From Roseomonas sp. (GTDB lineage: Bacteria > Pseudomonadota > Alphaproteobacteria > Acetobacterales > Acetobacteraceae), in contig JADCGF010000020.1 of NCBI GenBank assembly GCA_020249145.1, positions 1 through 64,000 of the forward strand: DNA of 64,000 bases. The letters are read 5' to 3'. The first letter of the stretch is position 1. Each line of letters opens with the position of its first letter. The position numbers and the translations under genes were made by a program. This document shows positions 16,987 to 26,179 of the stretch, piece by piece. The notes beneath the pieces were generated by a model, which was not told where the DNA came from, did not search any database, and saw nothing but the letters and a program-made list of their open reading frames with translations.

Positions 16987-18615
16987 ATGAAACTCGGCGC
17001 GGCCATTGCGGAAATCATGAAGCGTGAGGGGATTCAAATCCTCACCGGCTATCCGGTCAATCATCTGATCGAATATGCGGCGGACGCGGATATCCGCCCG
17101 ATCATGGTCCGCCAGGAGAGAATCGGCCTGCATATGGCGGATGCCATTTCGCGCGTGACATCGGGCCGCACCATTGGTGCCTTCTGCATGCAGCATGGCC
17201 CGGGCGCTGAAAACGCCTATGGCGGCGTGGCGCAATGCTACGGCGAAAGCGTGCCGGTACTGGTGCTGCCCATGGGCTATCCGCGCCGCATTGCGCATAT
17301 GGACCCGAATTTCAATTCTTCCGTGCAAATGCGCGGCATCACCAAATCCGCTGAACCGATCATGAGCGCGGCTGAGGTGCCCAATATCCTGCGCCGTGCT
17401 TTTGCGCGGCTGCGTAATGGCCGCGGCGGCCCGGTATTGGTCGAAATCCCGACCGATATGTGGAATGAGGAAGTGCCGGAACCGCTGGCCTATCACCCGG
17501 TTGCGGCCACGCGCTATGGCCCTGATCCGGTTGATCTGGAACGCGCCGCGGCCATGCTGGCTAAGGCAAAACGCCCGGTGATTTATGCCGGCACGGGCGT
17601 GCATTGGGCGCGCGCCTGGCCGCAATTGCAGGCTTTGGCTGAAATGCTGGCGGCACCTGTTACCACCAGCCTTGGCGGCAAATCTGCCTTCCCGGAAGAT
17701 CATCCGCTGGCGCTGGGGTCAGGTGGCCTCGCGATGCGGCGCGGTGTCAGGCATTTCCTGGATAATGCCGATGTGATTCTTGGGATTGGCTGTTCATTCA
17801 CCGAGACGAATTTTGGCGTGAAAATGCCAAGCGGCAAGAAGATCATTCATGCGACGCTCGATCCGGACCACCTCGGCAAGGATATTCCGATTGATATCGG
17901 CCTGGTCGGTGATGCGGGCCTGACGATGGATGGGCTGATTGCTGACTTGGCGACGCGCATCAAAAAGCCGCGCAGTCGGACGGCGGTTGCCAAGGAAATC
18001 GCCGCGCTGGACAAGGAATGGCTGGCAGCCTGGGCGCATAAGACGGATAGCGATGCCTCGCCGCTCAACCCCTATCGTGTGCTGCGCGATTTGTGGCGGA
18101 CGGTGGATGTGGACAATACCATCATCACCCATGATGCCGGCAGCCCGCGCGATCAGCTCTCCCCCTTCTGGGTCAGCCGCAAGCCGTTGACGTATCTCGG
18201 CTGGGGCAAAACGACGCAGTTGGGCTATGGGCTTGGGCTCGCCATGGGGGCCAAGCTTGCCGCGCCGGATAAGCTTTGCATCAATGTCTGGGGCGATGCT
18301 GCCATTGGCTTTACGGGCATGGATTTTGAGACTGCGGTGCGTGAACGCATCCCCATTCTTTCAATCCTGCTCAATAACTTCTCCATGGCGATTGAATTGA
18401 AAGTCATGCCTATCAGCACGAAGAAGTATCGCTCAACCGATATTTCCGGCGATTATGCAGCGATGGCGCGCGCTTTTGGTGGCTATGGCGAAAGGGTGGA
18501 ACAGGTCGCGGATATCATCCCGGCGATCAAGCGCGGCATTGAACAGACCAAGAATGGCACGCCCGCGCTGCTGGAATTCATCACGTCTAAGGAAACGGAA
18601 GTATCACGCCAATAA
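16987..18615 (+). CDS. Thiamine-diphosphate-dependent enzyme (acetolactate-synthase-like)
   Basis: A 542-residue ThDP enzyme with the three-domain architecture of acetolactate synthase, oxalyl-CoA decarboxylase and benzoylformate decarboxylase. The cofactor-activating glutamate is E44 in VRQERIGLHMADA. The ThDP diphosphate/Mg motif starts at GDA 436-438 and ends at NN 463-464 (LLNNFSMAI). The middle domain (about 185-325) has PVIYAGTGVHW. It belongs to no clearly characterised subgroup I can name, and true acetolactate synthase is unlikely because no small subunit accompanies it. It lies 34 bases upstream of a sugar-type ABC importer and probably acts on the imported compound or a 2-keto derivative. 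Confidence 0.8.
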   Translation: MKLGAAIAEIMKREGIQILTGYPVNHLIEYAADADIRPIMVRQERIGLHMADAISRVTSGRTIGAFCMQHGPGAENAYGGVAQCYGESVPVLVLPMGYPRRIAHMDPNFNSSVQMRGITKSAEPIMSAAEVPNILRRAFARLRNGRGGPVLVEIPTDMWNEEVPEPLAYHPVAATRYGPDPVDLERAAAMLAKAKRPVIYAGTGVHWARAWPQLQALAEMLAAPVTTSLGGKSAFPEDHPLALGSGGLAMRRGVRHFLDNADVILGIGCSFTETNFGVKMPSGKKIIHATLDPDHLGKDIPIDIGLVGDAGLTMDGLIADLATRIKKPRSRTAVAKEIAALDKEWLAAWAHKTDSDASPLNPYRVLRDLWRTVDVDNTIITHDAGSPRDQLSPFWVSRKPLTYLGWGKTTQLGYGLGLAMGAKLAAPDKLCINVWGDAAIGFTGMDFETAVRERIPILSILLNNFSMAIELKVMPISTKKYRSTDISGDYAAMARAFGGYGERVEQVADIIPAIKRGIEQTKNGTPALLEFITSKETEVSRQ

Positions 18616-18649
18616 AAGCGGTGAACCGCTGGCCGGGAAGGAATAGGGT

Positions 18650-19702
18650 ATGGCGACAGTAGAAATTCGCGACGTCAAAAAGGCCTTCGGTTCCACGCAA
18701 ATTTTGCATGGCGTGAGCGTGGATATCGAAGACGGGCAATTTGTGGTGCTGGTCGGGCCTTCCGGTTGCGGCAAATCCACCTTGCTTCGGATGTTGGCGG
18801 GGCTTGAGAATATCACGGGCGGTGAAATCGCCATCGGCGACCGGGTGGTGAATAAGGTGCCGCCCAAGGATCGCGATATCGCGATGGTGTTCCAGAACTA
18901 CGCGCTTTATCCGCATATGACCGTTTATCAGAACATGGCCTTTTCCATGAAGCTGGCTGGTGCGCCAAAGGAAGTGATGGACCAGGAAGTGCAGAAGGCC
19001 GCGCGGATTCTGGGGCTTGAGCAGCTATTGCATCGCTTCCCGCGCCAGCTTTCGGGCGGCCAGCGCCAGCGCGTTGCCATGGGGCGGGCCATTGTGCGCA
19101 ACCCGCAAGTCTTCCTGTTCGATGAACCGCTGTCCAATCTGGATGCCAAGCTGCGTGTGCAGATGCGCTCCGAAATAAAGGATTTGCATCAGCGCCTCAA
19201 GGTCACGACCGTTTACGTGACGCATGACCAGATCGAAGCCATGACCATGGCGGATAAGATTGTGGTCATGAACCATGGCCGCATTGAACAGGCCGGCGCG
19301 CCGCTTGAACTTTATGATCGCCCGGCCAATCTTTTTGTGGCGGGCTTCATCGGATCGCCCGCGATGAACATGCTTGCTGGTCGTATCAAGGATGGCGCAT
19401 TCATTGATGGCAGCGGCACGCGCTGGCCCCTGCCGCCTGCCCATGTGGGACGGGAAGGGGCTGAGGTGGTTTATGGCATTCGGCCTGAGCATCTCCGCCT
19501 TGATCCGAATGGTATCCAGGCGCGCATCCAGGTCGTGGAGCCCACGGGTTCCGAGACGCAGGTTACCCTGCGCATTGGTGAGATTTCCGTGATGGGCGCC
19601 TTTCGTGAAAGGATTACAGCCGGTCACGGGGATGTGCTGGCGGTTTCGCCCGACCTTGCCCTTGTCCACATCTTCGACAAGGCAACAGGGCAGAGGGTTT
19701 AG
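18650..19702 (+). CDS. Sugar-type ABC transporter ATP-binding protein (UgpC/MalK family)
   Basis: A 350-residue ATPase. Walker A is GPSGCGKST (36-44), the Q-loop is in FQNYALYPHM, the signature LSGGQ is 134-138 and Walker B is VFLFDEPLSNLD (D158, E159). The C-terminal TOBE/OB region (about 235-345) with VVYGIRPEHLRL is typical of the MalK/UgpC/PotA-like CUT1 branch. It powers the two permeases encoded at 21134 and 22103 with the binding protein at 19736, making a complete importer. A small AGCGG/CCGCT hairpin lies in the 34-base gap before it. Confidence 0.92.
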   Translation: MATVEIRDVKKAFGSTQILHGVSVDIEDGQFVVLVGPSGCGKSTLLRMLAGLENITGGEIAIGDRVVNKVPPKDRDIAMVFQNYALYPHMTVYQNMAFSMKLAGAPKEVMDQEVQKAARILGLEQLLHRFPRQLSGGQRQRVAMGRAIVRNPQVFLFDEPLSNLDAKLRVQMRSEIKDLHQRLKVTTVYVTHDQIEAMTMADKIVVMNHGRIEQAGAPLELYDRPANLFVAGFIGSPAMNMLAGRIKDGAFIDGSGTRWPLPPAHVGREGAEVVYGIRPEHLRLDPNGIQARIQVVEPTGSETQVTLRIGEISVMGAFRERITAGHGDVLAVSPDLALVHIFDKATGQRV

Positions 19703-19735
19703 CTTCGGTTCAACATAACATCAGGGAGTGAGAAC

Positions 19736-21079
19736 ATGACAAATATCATCACACGTCGCAGCATTCTTGGTGCTGGTGTCGGCATGGCGGCGCTTGCCGC
19801 CGGTGGGGAAGCACTCGCACAAATCCAGACGCGCGGCGATGCCAGCGTTGCCGCGCCGCGCCTGCCGATTGAAAATGGCGCCACCTTGCGCATCCTGCGC
19901 CCGGTGCGCTTCGTAGCACCGGATGAGGAAATCTTCCGCGCCAATGCCGCGCGCTTCACGCAGCAAACGGGCGTGCAGGTCCGCGTGGATTTCGTGGGTT
20001 GGGAAGACATCAACCAGCAAACCGCCGTCACTGCCAATACCGGCGCAGGGCCGGATTGCATCATCGGCTTCGGCGATGCGCCGCATATCTACGTGGACAA
20101 GCTGGTTGAGGTCTCAGATATCGCTGAATATCTCGGCAGGAAATATGGCGGCTGGATGTTTGGCGGCGAAAAGCTCGGCAAGCGGCACGGCACCAATAAC
20201 TGGATCGGCCTGCCCATGGGCGGCACTTCCGGCCCGCTGATCTGGCGCAAATCCGCGGTGAATGAGGTGGGCTTCCAGGCCCCGCCAAATGATCTGCCGA
20301 GCGTGCTTGAACTCTGCCGGCGTCTGCGCCGTATCAACAAGCCGGCTGGCTTCGCGCTCGGCAATGCGATGGGCGATGGCAATGGCTTCGCCAATTGGCT
20401 GATGTGGAGCCATGGCGCTTCCATTATCGATGAAAGCGGCGCCGTTTCGGTCAATAGCCCGCAAACACTGGCGGCGCTGAATTACCTGCGCGAACTCTAC
20501 CCGACCTTTGTTGATGGCGGCACAATTGCCTGGGGCGATATCAGCAACAACCAGGCCTATGCGGCGAATACCTGTTGGCTGACGCAAAATGGCGTGTCGC
20601 TCTATTTTGCCTTGAAGAACGACCCTGCCACGCGGGCCATTGCCGATGATTCGGAACATAGCGTCATGCCGCTTGGTGTTGCGAATAGCTGGCCCAATGC
20701 GCCGCTGACGCTGAACGCCATGGTGTTCCGCCATAGCCGCTTCCCCAATGCGGCCAAGGCCTTCCTGACTTTCATGATGGAAACGGAACAATATGAGCCC
20801 TGGCTGAATGCCAATCTTGGCTATTGGGCGCATCCGCTGAATGCCTACAGGGCCGCGCCGGTTTGGACCAGCGATCCGAAGATCACGATCTTCCGCGACG
20901 CGATGAACAACCAGTTCTGGAATGGCTATAAGGGGCCGATTTCAGAAGCCTCTGGCCAGGCCAATGCGGAATATGTGCTGGTGCAGATGTTCGCGTCTGT
21001 CGCTGCCGGACAGGCAACGCCGGACGCCGCGATGCGAGAGGCTGAACGGCGGTCCCGCCGCATCTTCCGTCGCGCTTGA
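19736..21079 (+). CDS. ABC transporter substrate-binding protein, family 1 (sugar type)
   Basis: A 447-residue extracellular solute-binding protein. A twin-arginine-like signal (TRRSILGAGVGMAALAAGG) ends near ALAQ. The body fits SBP_bac_1, including FRANAARFTQQTGVQVRVDFVGW near 62-85. In CUT1 systems such proteins bind sugars, glycerol-3-phosphate or polyols in the periplasm; the ligand cannot be deduced here. It is encoded between the ATPase and the permeases and is followed by an intercistronic hairpin. Confidence 0.9.
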   Translation: MTNIITRRSILGAGVGMAALAAGGEALAQIQTRGDASVAAPRLPIENGATLRILRPVRFVAPDEEIFRANAARFTQQTGVQVRVDFVGWEDINQQTAVTANTGAGPDCIIGFGDAPHIYVDKLVEVSDIAEYLGRKYGGWMFGGEKLGKRHGTNNWIGLPMGGTSGPLIWRKSAVNEVGFQAPPNDLPSVLELCRRLRRINKPAGFALGNAMGDGNGFANWLMWSHGASIIDESGAVSVNSPQTLAALNYLRELYPTFVDGGTIAWGDISNNQAYAANTCWLTQNGVSLYFALKNDPATRAIADDSEHSVMPLGVANSWPNAPLTLNAMVFRHSRFPNAAKAFLTFMMETEQYEPWLNANLGYWAHPLNAYRAAPVWTSDPKITIFRDAMNNQFWNGYKGPISEASGQANAEYVLVQMFASVAAGQATPDAAMREAERRSRRIFRRA

Positions 21080-21088
21080 ACCAAACAA

Positions 21089-21115
21089 GGGCGGCCTTCA
21101 ACGTAAAGGCCGCCC
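21089..21115 (+). other. Intercistronic stem-loop between binding-protein and permease genes
   Basis: GGGCGGCCTT (21089-21098) pairs perfectly with AAGGCCGCCC (21106-21115) around a 7-base loop. It starts 9 bases after the binding-protein stop and has no T-tract. As in malE-malF, such a hairpin can block 3' exonucleases and cause partial termination, giving an excess of binding protein over permease. The role here is inference. Confidence 0.65.
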
Positions 21116-21133
21116 CCTGCCGGAGCCCCAGTA

Positions 21134-22084
21134 ATGTCCAGCACCACCACCGGATGGGTCAGGCCGAAGATTGAGCAGAACTGGTTTACCAGATTGCTCG
21201 ATTGGAAGCCCTTCCTGATCATCATCTGTCTGCTGCCCGCAATGGGGCTTTTGGCGGTCTTCCTGACCTATCCGCTGGGGCTTGGGATTTGGCTGGCCTT
21301 TACCGACACGACCATCGGGCGTAGCGGACGTTGGGTTGGGCTCGAGAATTTTGAGTTCATGATGGAAGACCCCATTTTCTGGAATGCGGTCTTTTTCAGT
21401 GTTTTCTACACGGGCGTCGCCACCATTGGAAAATTCGCACTCGGGCTTTGGTTGGCGCTGCTGTTGAACAATCATTTGCCCTTCAAATCGCTGCTGCGCG
21501 CCATCATCCTTCTGCCCTGGATTGTGCCAACGGTGCTGACGGCAATTGCCTTCTGGTGGATCTATAACCCACAATTTTCTGTCATTTCCTGGATGCTGAT
21601 CGAACTTGGCTTGCGCGATACCAATGTTGATTTCATCAATACCGCCTGGCCCGCACGTTGGTCTCTGATTGCAGCAAATATCTGGCGCGGCATTCCCTTT
21701 GTGGCGATTTCGCTTCTGGCCGGTTTGCAGACCATTTCGCCATCGCTCTATGAAGCGGCGCTTTTGGATGGCTCAACCGCCTGGCAGCGCTTTCGCTACA
21801 TCACCTTCCCGATGCTGCTACCGATCCTGGCGATTGTGATGACCTTCAGCATCATTTTCACCTTCACGGATTTCCAGCTTGTCTATGCCATCACGCGCGG
21901 CGGGCCGGTGAATTCAACGCATCTGCTCGCAACGCTGGCCTTCCAGCGCGGCATTCCCGCGGGGCAATTGGGGGAAGGGGCCGCCATTGCGGTTTCCATG
22001 ATCCCCTTCCTCGTCTTCGCGACGCTGTTCAGCTATTTCGCGCTCGCGCGGCGCAAATGGCAGCAGGGTGAGAGCAATGATTGA
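21134..22084 (+). CDS. Sugar ABC transporter permease (MalF/UgpA-like)
   Basis: A 316-residue inner-membrane permease with six predicted hydrophobic segments. The cytoplasmic EAA loop is EAALLDGSTAWQRFRYITFP near residue 215, which contacts the ATPase. The N-terminal segment FLIIICLLPAMGLLAVFLTYPLGLGIW is typical of the MalF group. It pairs with the next gene to form the transmembrane channel of the importer, and lies 18 bases before that gene. Confidence 0.92.
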   Translation: MSSTTTGWVRPKIEQNWFTRLLDWKPFLIIICLLPAMGLLAVFLTYPLGLGIWLAFTDTTIGRSGRWVGLENFEFMMEDPIFWNAVFFSVFYTGVATIGKFALGLWLALLLNNHLPFKSLLRAIILLPWIVPTVLTAIAFWWIYNPQFSVISWMLIELGLRDTNVDFINTAWPARWSLIAANIWRGIPFVAISLLAGLQTISPSLYEAALLDGSTAWQRFRYITFPMLLPILAIVMTFSIIFTFTDFQLVYAITRGGPVNSTHLLATLAFQRGIPAGQLGEGAAIAVSMIPFLVFATLFSYFALARRKWQQGESND

Positions 22085-22102
22085 AGCCGGGAGCAAAAAG
22101 CA

Positions 22103-23005
22103 ATGAGCGCCACAACCCAAGCGGAAGAAACACAAGCAAGCGCCGCCCCGCCATCTGAAGCTATGGCCTGGGACAGCAAGGCACGGCGGATGGTCACCAT
22201 CTATCTGCCGCTTGCATGCTTTCTGATCATCCTGCTTTTCCCCTTCTATTGGATGACGATCACCGCCTTCAAACCGAATGCGGAGCTTTACGATTATAAG
22301 ACGCATAATCCGTTTTGGATCACGTCACCGACGCTGGATCACATCCGACTGCTGCTATTCGATACGGCCTATCCCAGATGGCTGATGACGACGATGATGG
22401 TCGCGGTTGGCGCCACCATTCTGTCCTTGGTCAGCTCAACCCTGGCGGCCTATGCCATTCAGCGATTGCGCTTCAAAGGCAGCCAATATGTTGGGCTTGG
22501 CATTTACCTTGCCTATCTGGTGCCGCCTTCTATCCTGTTCATCCCGCTGGCCACCATGGTGTTCCAGCTTGGGCTGTTTGACACACCCTTTGCGCTGATC
22601 CTGGTCTATCCAACCTTCCTGGTGCCCTTCTGCACCTGGCTGTTGATCGGCTATTTCAAGTCCATTCCCTATGAGCTTGAAGAATGCGCGCTGATTGATG
22701 GCGCCACACGGCTGCAAATCCTGCGTCAGATCACCCTGCCGCTTGCGGTGCCGGGGCTGATCAGCGCTGGCATTTTCTCCTTCACGCTGTCCTGGAATGA
22801 ATTCATCTATGCGCTCGCCTTCATCCAATCGAGCGAGAATAAAACTGTCCCAGTTGCGATCCTGACCGAATTGGTGACAGGCGATGTCTATCAATGGGGC
22901 GCGCTGATGGCGGGCTCACTTTTGGGGTCGCTCCCGGTTGCGATCTTCTATTCCTTCTTCGTGGATTACTACGTTTCCTCCCTGACCGGCGCGGTCAAGG
23001 AATAA
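22103..23005 (+). CDS. Sugar ABC transporter permease (MalG/UgpE-like)
   Basis: A 300-residue second permease. Its EAA loop is EECALIDGATRLQILRQITL near residue 195. The C-terminus DYYVSSLTGAVKE resembles the MalG tail that inserts near the ATPase. Conserved WMTITAFKP after the first membrane segment is also typical. It lies 20 bases before the dehydrogenase gene, and the whole set from 18650 reads as one operon. Confidence 0.92.
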   Translation: MSATTQAEETQASAAPPSEAMAWDSKARRMVTIYLPLACFLIILLFPFYWMTITAFKPNAELYDYKTHNPFWITSPTLDHIRLLLFDTAYPRWLMTTMMVAVGATILSLVSSTLAAYAIQRLRFKGSQYVGLGIYLAYLVPPSILFIPLATMVFQLGLFDTPFALILVYPTFLVPFCTWLLIGYFKSIPYELEECALIDGATRLQILRQITLPLAVPGLISAGIFSFTLSWNEFIYALAFIQSSENKTVPVAILTELVTGDVYQWGALMAGSLLGSLPVAIFYSFFVDYYVSSLTGAVKE

Positions 23006-23025
23006 GCCAACAAAGGACCTTTCAC

Positions 23026-24069
23026 ATGGCCAAATTCACCATCCTGACGCCCGCGGCGGCGTCCTTCACCACCTCCGGCGGCGGCTATGATTATGAGCTG
23101 GAAGCGCTGGATGGCATGGGTGTCGAGATCATCGAATGCCAACCGACCGAAAAGGATTTCATCGCCAAGGCCGGACAGGCGGATGCAGTTTACGCGAAGG
23201 GCATGCAATTCAATGCCAAGATGATCAAGGCGCTCAAGAAGTGCCGGATCATCGCGCTTGGCTCTGTCGGCGTTGACTATGTGGATGTGGCGGCGGCAAC
23301 CGCGCAGGGCATTCCGGTCACGAATTGCCCTGATACCTTCATCGAAGAAGTTGCCGATCACGCCATGATGCTGCTGCTGGCAACGCATCGGCGCTGCATC
23401 GAACAGGACCGGATGGTGCGTGAAGGCCGTTGGGGTGAAGGCCGGCCGCAATTGCTGCAAATCCCGCGCCTGATGGGCCAAACCATGGGCTTTATCGGCT
23501 TTGGCCGTGTGGCGCGCGCCACCGCAATTCGCGCCCGCGCCTTTGGGCTGCACATGAAGGCCTTTGATCCCTTCGTGGAAGAACTGACCATGTCGGCGCT
23601 CGGCGTGGAGCCAGCCAGCCTTTCTGATTTGCTTGCGAGTTCTGATTTTGTCTCCATGCATTTGCCGGATACCCCCGAAACGCGCGGCTTTTTCAAGGAA
23701 AAGCACTTCAAGCAGATGAAGAAAAACGCGCTGTTCATCACCACGGGCCGTGGCCCGACGGTGGAAGAAGCTGGGCTGATCAAGGCGCTGCAAAAGGGCT
23801 GGATCGCGGGGGCCGGCATTGACGTGTTCGAAATTGAACCGACCAAACCAGATAATCCGTTGCACAAGATGCAGAATGTGATTCTCTCCCCGCATAACGC
23901 ATCCGCTTCCGCGCGGTTTGATCCGGCGCGCAAGCGTCGCGTTGGGCAGAATGTCGCGCTGGTGCTTTCGGGCCGTTGGCCGCTTTCCTGTGTGAACCCG
24001 ACCGTGCTGACGGATTCCAAGCTGAAGCGTTGGCAGCCCTATTCCATGGAACGCGGGCCGAATTCGTAA
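23026..24069 (+). CDS. D-2-hydroxyacid dehydrogenase (NAD-dependent, SerA/CtBP-like)
   Basis: A 347-residue NAD(P)-dependent dehydrogenase of the D-isomer-specific 2-hydroxyacid family. The dinucleotide motif is GFIGFGRVARA near 155-165. The catalytic triad residues are R242 in TTGRGPT, E271 in FEIEPT and H290 in LSPHNAS. I chose the ATG at 23026 because the open frame upstream overlaps the permease and is not dehydrogenase-like. It probably oxidises the substrate taken up by the ABC system, giving a 2-ketoacid on which the ThDP enzyme could act; this link is inference. Confidence 0.88.
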   Translation: MAKFTILTPAAASFTTSGGGYDYELEALDGMGVEIIECQPTEKDFIAKAGQADAVYAKGMQFNAKMIKALKKCRIIALGSVGVDYVDVAAATAQGIPVTNCPDTFIEEVADHAMMLLLATHRRCIEQDRMVREGRWGEGRPQLLQIPRLMGQTMGFIGFGRVARATAIRARAFGLHMKAFDPFVEELTMSALGVEPASLSDLLASSDFVSMHLPDTPETRGFFKEKHFKQMKKNALFITTGRGPTVEEAGLIKALQKGWIAGAGIDVFEIEPTKPDNPLHKMQNVILSPHNASASARFDPARKRRVGQNVALVLSGRWPLSCVNPTVLTDSKLKRWQPYSMERGPNS

Positions 24070-24087
24070 CAGCTAAAGGCGCATCAC

Positions 24088-24885
24088 ATGTCTGAAACTG
24101 AAAACCCCGTTCTCCTGACTCGGGAAGGGCCGGTGGTGCGCCTCACACTCAATCGGCCGCATCGGCGCAACGCCATGTCGGCTGCCATGGGTGTTGCCTT
24201 GGATGCGTCACTTGATGCGCTGGAGAAAGATACCTCTGCGCGCATCATCATCTTCTCAGGCGCTGGCGGGCATTTCTGCGCGGGGCTTGATCTGACCGAG
24301 GTTGGCTCTCAGGGCACCGAGGCGGAAAGGCTGGCCGCCGCGCAGCAACGCAACCACGCAACCGGGCAGCGCTTCGTCAGGCTGTGCAATCTGCCGCAGG
24401 TGGTGATTGCGGCGGTGCAGGGCTCAGCCCATGCCGGCGGGCTCGGCTGGCTTTGCGCCGCTGATATCGCCATTGCCACAGCCGATGCGCGCTTCGCCGC
24501 GCCAGAAGCCAAGCGCGGCCTGGTGCCAGCACAAATCCTGCCCTGGATGGTGCGCCGCATGGGCCGCAGCAATGCTGCGCGCATGGTGCTGCAAGGCAAT
24601 GTGATTGACGCGCCTGAAGCCGCCCGCATTGGCCTGGTGCATCAGATGGTGCCCGATGCGGCGGCGTTGGAAGCGGCTGTTGCGGCGGTGATTGCGGATT
24701 GCCGGCAGGGCGCGCCGCGTGCCTTGGCGGAAACCAAGAAGCTGATTGCAGCCCTAGGTCCGCTTTCGCCCGATGGTTATGCTGAAGCCGGGGCACTCGC
24801 CTTTGCGCGCTGTGCCTCGGGCGATGAAGCGCGCGAAGGCATTGCCGCCTTCAAGGAAAAGCGCCCCCCTAGCTGGGCTTCCTGA
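24088..24885 (+). CDS. Enoyl-CoA hydratase/isomerase family protein (crotonase fold)
   Basis: A 265-residue crotonase-fold protein. The oxyanion-hole segments are SGAGGHFCAGLDL (57-69) and the AGGLG region near 116-120. Aligned with rat crotonase, the residue matching E144 is G120, while the residue matching E164 is retained as E140 (AAPEAKRG). Loss of one glutamate argues against simple hydratase chemistry and suits an isomerase, lyase or other CoA-ester enzyme. It lies 18 bases after the dehydrogenase, so probably in the same operon, and overlaps the convergent MFS gene by 17 bases. Confidence 0.85.
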   Translation: MSETENPVLLTREGPVVRLTLNRPHRRNAMSAAMGVALDASLDALEKDTSARIIIFSGAGGHFCAGLDLTEVGSQGTEAERLAAAQQRNHATGQRFVRLCNLPQVVIAAVQGSAHAGGLGWLCAADIAIATADARFAAPEAKRGLVPAQILPWMVRRMGRSNAARMVLQGNVIDAPEAARIGLVHQMVPDAAALEAAVAAVIADCRQGAPRALAETKKLIAALGPLSPDGYAEAGALAFARCASGDEAREGIAAFKEKRPPSWAS

Positions 24886-26071
24886 GCGTCAGGCCCACCA
24901 GCGCTGATACCAGCAAAAGCTGCGCTGCCACCAGGATTTGCGGCAGGGCCCAGCTTCCGGTCAGGCTGACCAAAGTGGCGAATATCGAAGGCCCGGCAAC
25001 ATAGCCGAGAAAGACGAAAATCGTTGATCCCGCAGTCGCATCCGCAACCTTGCCGGCGGGCGCAAGCCGCGCGACTTCCGCCAGCGAAATCCCATTCCAG
25101 GAAGCGCCGAAAAAGCCGCACAGCACGGCAATCAGCGCCAGCGGCCAGAAACCGGCATCGGCGGGCAGCAGTGCCAAGGCCAGGATAGCGCCGCCCGCCA
25201 CAAAACCCTGTGCCACAAGATTGCCGAGTGCGTTGCCGGTGCGATCCGCCACCCAACCCAGCAGAATGCGCGCCACCACGCCTGCGAATTGCATCGCGGC
25301 AAAAACACTTCCGGCCAGCACCAGATCAAAGCTGCGCTTTTCCACAAGCCAGGTCACGGTGAAGGAAAACAGGCAGCCCTGACAAATGGCGAAGGCAACC
25401 GATAGCGCTGTGACGCGCCTTAGCACAGGGTTCTGTTTGAAGGTTGCTAATGGGGCGCTGATGGTGCGCGCTGAAAATATGTCATGGAAGCGCAACCGCT
25501 GCGCGCGATTGCGTTCCGCATCGAAAGCGGGCCGCAGCGGCTGGATCACCAGAATGGCCAGCACCCCGACAGCAAAGGCCAGCATCAGCGCCGCCGGCCA
25601 ACCATAGGTCAGCGCAACCGGGGCCGCGATGAACCCTGCCACGGCGCCCCCCGCTGGCGCGCCCGCCTGCTTGATTGAAAAGATCAGCGAACGATGCTGG
25701 GGCGGTGCAGTGGCCGCCAACATGCGGCTACCGGCAGGCGGTGTTGGCCCATAGCCGAGCCCCAGCATGAAGGCAGCCAGGAATATCGCCCAAGCCTGAC
25801 CAAGGCTTGCCACCAGCAGCGCCGTCACCGCCATGGCCGTGCCCAATTGCAGCATGCGGACCGGCCCCATGCGCGCCAGGAAGACGCCGCCGATCATCAG
25901 ATAGAACACGGTCGCGAGTGCGGTCAGCGATGAAAGATTGCCGATCCGTTCCGGCGCCAACCCCGTGCTTGCCATCATCAGGGGCGCGATCACCGGCAGG
26001 CTCTGACCCATGAAGGAGGCGACCAATTGCATCAGCATTGTCGCGCCAAGGGCGGAGAGCCAGAGTTTCAT
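24869..26071 (-). CDS. MFS transporter
   Basis: A 400-residue secondary transporter with about 12 hydrophobic segments in two six-helix halves. The cytoplasmic loop 2-3 motif corresponds to GGVFLARMGPVRMLQLG near 62-78, and LGWVADRTGN near 265-275 is the equivalent loop in the second half. Direction and substrate are unknown. It is convergent with the crotonase gene, and the overlap of 17 bases suggests no terminator between them. Confidence 0.88.
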   Translation of the reverse strand: MKLWLSALGATMLMQLVASFMGQSLPVIAPLMMASTGLAPERIGNLSSLTALATVFYLMIGGVFLARMGPVRMLQLGTAMAVTALLVASLGQAWAIFLAAFMLGLGYGPTPPAGSRMLAATAPPQHRSLIFSIKQAGAPAGGAVAGFIAAPVALTYGWPAALMLAFAVGVLAILVIQPLRPAFDAERNRAQRLRFHDIFSARTISAPLATFKQNPVLRRVTALSVAFAICQGCLFSFTVTWLVEKRSFDLVLAGSVFAAMQFAGVVARILLGWVADRTGNALGNLVAQGFVAGGAILALALLPADAGFWPLALIAVLCGFFGASWNGISLAEVARLAPAGKVADATAGSTIFVFLGYVAGPSIFATLVSLTGSWALPQILVAAQLLLVSALVGLTLRKPS

Positions 26072-26179
26072 GCTCTCATCTTGACCGGTTCATCCGACCT
26101 GGACCAGGGGTTGCCCTGCTGACAATTCGGCAAAGCCGCCCTATGTGTCCGCCGCGCCGTTACCCAGCCGAGGATCTCC

